From: Bacteroidales bacterium
GTDB lineage: Bacteria > Bacteroidota > Bacteroidia > Bacteroidales > UBA10428
Assembly: GCA_016928305.1 (NCBI GenBank)
Contig: JAFGKY010000114.1
Span: 1 to 64,000, forward strand
Length of the DNA stretch: 64,000 nucleotides
Direction of reading: 5' to 3'
The position numbers and the translations under genes were made by a program. Below are positions 59,563 to 64,000 of this stretch, piece by piece; position 1 is the first letter of the stretch; every line of letters begins with the position of its first letter. The notes beneath the pieces are model-generated. The model was given only the letters and a program-made list of their open reading frames with translations, made no database searches and was not told the DNA's origin.

Positions 59563-60447
59563 TCAGGCCAATTTGATCTTTGGTTGCTGCTCCTGGAAGT
59601 TTATCATATTACGCGGTATAAAGGTATCCGGTTTTGGCATATCATAGATGATCTTGCGCAAAAACGCACCCAGCGATGCGCTGTCGGGATAGCGTTTCTG
59701 TTCTTCAACCGATATGATGTTGCCGATTCCTATCCGGGGTTCCTGTTTCCTTTTATTGAATACCTCACGGGGCATTCTCAGTAAACGGATCCTTGAATGA
59801 ATCAGACCAAGAAAGTAAAAAAAGGCTGAATTCTTATCAAAAAAGCGGATCGGGAGGATCGGGACCTTTACCGAATGGATCAGATGGAGAATGCTTTTCT
59901 GCCAGCTGCGGTCTCTCACACGAAAGTTCTTTAAGCGGAAATCGGAAACAGCCCCCGATGGGAAAAAGCCTACAGGATGTCCATACGAAAGATGCGTCAG
60001 CGTTTCACGGATGCCATGGATGCTTGTAACGGAAATACTTTCTTTTTTATTGCCGACAGGTGTGACAGCAATAAAATTCTCCTTCATGGTCTTGACAAGG
60101 GCAAGAATGCGGTTCACCATTAATTTGTAATCGGGACGGAACCTGGCCATCAGATCGATGAGCATGATCCCGTCCAGACCGCCGTAAGGGTGGTTGGATA
60201 CCGTGATAAAAGCTCCTTTAGGCAGGTGATTCAGTCGTTCGGCATTGCCGATGACATAATTAACGCCGAAATCATTTAATAATCCTTCAGTAAACCGTGC
60301 ACCGGTATAACTTCCGGAACGATCATACACCTGGTTCACCTTATCCAGCGCCATCATCCGGATGATAAACTCAGCAAGCCGGTGTCCCCATTCTCCTCTG
60401 AAAATGGGGGACAGGGCCTCGAAGTCTTTTGCGTCAATTACTTTCAT
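59563..60447 (-). CDS. Lysophospholipid acyltransferase family protein
   Basis: GAFITVSNHPYGGLDGIMLIDLM (NHxxxxxD-type variant NHPYGGLD), VGFFPSGAVSDF. Confidence 0.82.
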   Translation of the reverse strand: MKVIDAKDFEALSPIFRGEWGHRLAEFIIRMMALDKVNQVYDRSGSYTGARFTEGLLNDFGVNYVIGNAERLNHLPKGAFITVSNHPYGGLDGIMLIDLMARFRPDYKLMVNRILALVKTMKENFIAVTPVGNKKESISVTSIHGIRETLTHLSYGHPVGFFPSGAVSDFRLKNFRVRDRSWQKSILHLIHSVKVPILPIRFFDKNSAFFYFLGLIHSRIRLLRMPREVFNKRKQEPRIGIGNIISVEEQKRYPDSASLGAFLRKIIYDMPKPDTFIPRNMINFQEQQPKIKLA

Positions 60448-60700
60448 TGTTTAATTCAAAATTAACAATATTTTATTTGGTCTTCATGCAGGTCTTTTGT
60501 AAAATGAGAATTTCCTTTTCCGGAATACACAATAATTGAACCCGCGTTTTATCAAGTCGACCGATTATAAGTTATGAATCCCGGTACATTTGGTTCGCAG
60601 ACGGCAGTACCACAAACCATGATATTGCTATGGATATTTGAAAAAAACGTTAGAGAATTATGTATACCTTTATATTTGGTATAATATGAAAATGAATAGC

Positions 60701-63700
60701 ATGAATAAAAAAAAGCCTTCTGCAATTCTTATATTTTTCTTTTTCATTTGCGGAGTAATTGAGCTTTCTGCCCAGCAGGTTAAATTTACACATTACTCAA
60801 TAAGGGAAGGGATTTCGCAGAGCGTAATCCTTTGTATTTTCCAGGATTCTGAAGGATTTATATGGTTTGGAACTCAAAATGGATTGAATAAATTCGACGG
60901 TTATACTTTTGAGAAGTATTATAATGATCCTTTTGACAGTACGACCATTTCAAGTAATTGGATATTTGATATCACCGAAGACGCTGATGGTTATCTGTGG
61001 ATAGGAACAAAAAGGGGTTTAAATAAATACGATAAAAAAACGGGTTGCTTTACATTGATAAATCACCTCCTTCCCGGTACAATGATTAATGATGTATTTG
61101 TATATGGATTAACTTCGGGTGACTCATGCATTTATATCAACACACCCCCCGCTTTATCGGTATTTAACTATAAAACAGGAAACCTTGAGACATATAATAA
61201 TCAGTTTGATTACGAAGGAGCTCTATTTGATATCGGATATCCCATATTGCGAAGTAGTGATGGATTGCTTTGGATTGGTTCCAGACAGGGTCTGAGCTGC
61301 TTTGATCCCGTAAGAAAGACATTTCAAAATTTCGTTCATCATGAAAAAGATCCTAATGCGATTAGCCATAACCATATTACAGCTTTGTATGAAAATAAAT
61401 CAGGGAGTATTCTTGTTGGGACTGAAGATGGTTATAATATCTATAACAAGAAAACAAAACAGTTTAACCGTTGGTATAAAGACAATAAGAACAATAACAG
61501 TATAAGCAATAATCGTATCAGGTCGGTAATGCAGGATTACAAGGGAGCTATTTGGATAGGTACGGAAGAGGGGGGACTGAATAAGGTGACTTTATACAAT
61601 CAGAAGGGATCGGCCGATTTTGTCCATTTTGCAACTGTCCCGGACAATCCTGGTTATATAAGTAATGATATTGTTTATTGTCTCTATGAAGACAAGTCAC
61701 ATAATTTATGGATCGGGACAATTGCAGGAATGGATAAACTGGATCTGAAAGAAAAAAAATTCAATCATTATAAGAAAACGGATAATCCGGCTTCAGTTGA
61801 TCTTCTTGATAACGTCGTTGGATCGATCTATAAAGATGCTGAGGGAAAACTATGGATTGGCAACTGGAACAAAGGATTGAATATATATGACCGGAAAACC
61901 AATGAGGTTCTGCATTATTCTTCTTCGTTCAAAGGGAGAATGAACCTTCCCGGTAATAATGTGCACGTGATTTTTAAGGACAGCAGATCCCTGATCTGGG
62001 TGGGCACCCGAAACGGGGTTAGCATATTTAACCGTGAAACAAGATCCTTTATCCCTTTTCAGGATTATTTCGGAGTTGAAGATTCGGGATACTTCGACAG
62101 CAACCGGGTATATTGTATCCTTGAGGATTCTGAAGGCAAACTATGGATTGGAACGGGGAACGGTATATTCATTATGGATCCCCGGACGAAAAATACAATG
62201 GTAATTCAGGCTGAGCATACAACACGTCTTGCCATAAGCAGTAATCTCGTTTATTCGTTGCTTGAGGATCGCGACAGGTATATATGGATTGCTACTTCCA
62301 GTGGCCTTGACCGATATGTTCCGGAAGAAAATACAATGTACCATTATTATCGCAATTCCCGGTCGAGTAATACTTTGTGTGATAACTATACGATATCACT
62401 TTGCGAGGATTTTACCGGAAATATCTGGATTGGTACAAGCACAGGAGTCAGCAAGTTCAATAAGACTGATTCAACGTATACCTGCTATACAATGAAAGAA
62501 GGCCTTCCCAGTAATATCATCTATGGTATTATTGAGGATAATCATCACGATCTTTGGTTTGCTACCGGGAATGGTCTTGCCCGGTATAATGCTGATCTGG
62601 GAACAATACGACCCTATACCCTGGAGGAAGGAGTTCAGGGAATGGAATTCAATATTAACGCTATGTTTAAGGGGGATGACGGAGAATTGTTTTTCGGCTG
62701 TATAGACGGATTTATTTCTTTTTTCCCGGATTCACTGAAAGACAACCCTTATCTTCCTCCTTTAAAAATCACTTCATTTGAAAAAGAAAACAACGGGATA
62801 AAATCAAGAATGAGTGTGTATAACGATATGATAAAGTTGTCTTACCGGGATTATTCTTTTACCATCGAATTTTCAGCCCTCGATTATTCAGCCCCGCTTA
62901 AGAACCAATATGCATACCAGCTGGAACCTTTATCGGACAAATGGATAGATATTGGTAACAGACGGTTTGTGCATTTTACGAATCTGCCTCCCGGTAACTA
63001 TATATTCAGGGTAAAAGGCACAAATAACGATGGCATCTGGAGCAATTCGGTTGCCAGCATTACTATTAACATCGCGCCTCCGTGGTGGAAAAGCAAATAT
63101 GCCCTGGTATCCTATATCCTATTTGCAACCATGGCTGTTATATTCACTATCAGATGGAGGTTGACAAAGCTGGTTAAAGAGAAAAAATTGCTGGAACAGA
63201 AGGTACAGGAACGGACCGAAGAAATTGTCCGGCAAAAAGACAAGCTGAATGAACTGAATTCCACCAAAGACAAATTCTTTTCCATATTGGCCCATGACCT
63301 TAAAGGTCCGTTTTCAAGCTTGTATTCAGTGAGTGAGGTGCTCACCGGGAATTATGATAACATGGAGGAACCGGAAAAACGGACCGGATTGAATAAAATT
63401 CACAAGCTGGCAGAGTTGATTTATAAGCTGCTGGAAAATCTTTTGACCTGGTCAAGATCTCAACGGGGAGGTATGGAATTCTCCCCGGTAAAATTCAGCC
63501 TTTCAAGGCTTGTAGAAGTCAATGTCAATCTGCACAAGGTTGCTGCCAAAGAAAAACAGATCGAGCTCAGGAATCATGTAAAAGATGATGTTTTTGTTTT
63601 TGGTGATTCAGAGATGATCAATTCGGTGATTCGAAACCTGATCAGTAATGCTGTAAAATATACTCCCGGAAATAAAACAGTTGAGGTAGATTTTAAAGAG

Positions 63701-63949
63701 CAGCCGGGATTATGTGAGGTATTGGTAAAGGATCAGGGGGTGGGCATTTCGCATGAGAATATGCAGAAATTATTTCGTATTGATGTAAAATACAAGACCA
63801 CCGGCACGGCAGGTGAAGCAGGGACCGGTTTGGGATTGGTGCTTTGCAGGGAATTTGTGGAAAAGAACGGAGGAAAGATCTGGTGTGAAAGCCAGGAGAA
63901 TGTCGGAACGATCTTCCATTTTACCATTCCCCGGGAAGGGATTTCATGA
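60701..63949 (+). CDS. Two-component-regulator-propeller sensor histidine kinase with Y_Y_Y domain
   Basis: Repeated LWIGT(R/G/E)xGL(N/S) propeller motifs, Y_Y_Y region (YQLEPLSDKWIDIGNRRFVHFTNLPPGNYIFRVKGTNNDGIWS), FSILAHDLKGPFSSL His box, N-box NLISNAVKYTPGN, GTGLGLVLCREFVEKNGGKI. ORF track start 60638; MNKKKPSAI start at 60701 preferred. Confidence 0.93.
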   Translation: MNKKKPSAILIFFFFICGVIELSAQQVKFTHYSIREGISQSVILCIFQDSEGFIWFGTQNGLNKFDGYTFEKYYNDPFDSTTISSNWIFDITEDADGYLWIGTKRGLNKYDKKTGCFTLINHLLPGTMINDVFVYGLTSGDSCIYINTPPALSVFNYKTGNLETYNNQFDYEGALFDIGYPILRSSDGLLWIGSRQGLSCFDPVRKTFQNFVHHEKDPNAISHNHITALYENKSGSILVGTEDGYNIYNKKTKQFNRWYKDNKNNNSISNNRIRSVMQDYKGAIWIGTEEGGLNKVTLYNQKGSADFVHFATVPDNPGYISNDIVYCLYEDKSHNLWIGTIAGMDKLDLKEKKFNHYKKTDNPASVDLLDNVVGSIYKDAEGKLWIGNWNKGLNIYDRKTNEVLHYSSSFKGRMNLPGNNVHVIFKDSRSLIWVGTRNGVSIFNRETRSFIPFQDYFGVEDSGYFDSNRVYCILEDSEGKLWIGTGNGIFIMDPRTKNTMVIQAEHTTRLAISSNLVYSLLEDRDRYIWIATSSGLDRYVPEENTMYHYYRNSRSSNTLCDNYTISLCEDFTGNIWIGTSTGVSKFNKTDSTYTCYTMKEGLPSNIIYGIIEDNHHDLWFATGNGLARYNADLGTIRPYTLEEGVQGMEFNINAMFKGDDGELFFGCIDGFISFFPDSLKDNPYLPPLKITSFEKENNGIKSRMSVYNDMIKLSYRDYSFTIEFSALDYSAPLKNQYAYQLEPLSDKWIDIGNRRFVHFTNLPPGNYIFRVKGTNNDGIWSNSVASITINIAPPWWKSKYALVSYILFATMAVIFTIRWRLTKLVKEKKLLEQKVQERTEEIVRQKDKLNELNSTKDKFFSILAHDLKGPFSSLYSVSEVLTGNYDNMEEPEKRTGLNKIHKLAELIYKLLENLLTWSRSQRGGMEFSPVKFSLSRLVEVNVNLHKVAAKEKQIELRNHVKDDVFVFGDSEMINSVIRNLISNAVKYTPGNKTVEVDFKEQPGLCEVLVKDQGVGISHENMQKLFRIDVKYKTTGTAGEAGTGLGLVLCREFVEKNGGKIWCESQENVGTIFHFTIPREGIS

Positions 63950-64000
63950 AACCTGATCCGTGGAATCATTTAAAATCATCCGCTGTCAGGCAATTCTTCA

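Overview
This 64 kb window reads as a chromosomal segment from a Bacteroidota/Bacteroidales-type genome. The evidence is T9SS C-terminal sorting domains, TAnnTTTG-type promoters, and DUF4954, DUF6057 and DUF6150 families. No rRNA, tRNA, CRISPR array, IS element or prophage was recognised. Main contents: (i) an SGNH hydrolase with cadherin-like repeats, truncated by the left edge and absent from the supplied ORF track; (ii) a 2121-aa T9SS surface protein with two classes of tandem repeats; (iii) a tightly packed five-gene minus-strand cluster encoding an ATP/ADP-translocase-like MFS-HEAT-CNB protein, a TIR-like protein, an nSTAND-type NTPase-TM-WD40 protein, a PorT-like outer-membrane barrel and a propeller lipoprotein; (iv) aroK, lysS, a PIN toxin-antitoxin pair and small accessory genes; (v) two tandem [barrel + IPT/TIG-Kelch lipoprotein] modules; (vi) a DUF6057/PD40-CxxCH pair; (vii) pabB-pabC, nikR and GH74; (viii) a DUF6150 repeat protein; (ix) a lipid-metabolism cluster (acyl-CoA ligase, GNAT-like, CrtI-like, CDP-alcohol phosphatidyltransferase, acyltransferase); (x) a propeller-type sensor histidine kinase. 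The best candidate for an under-described system is the MFS/HEAT - TIR - STAND/WD40 - OMP - lipoprotein cluster (8420-18499), possibly with the giant surface protein. Its function is inferred only from domain architecture. All family calls come from reading the translations, not from database searches.
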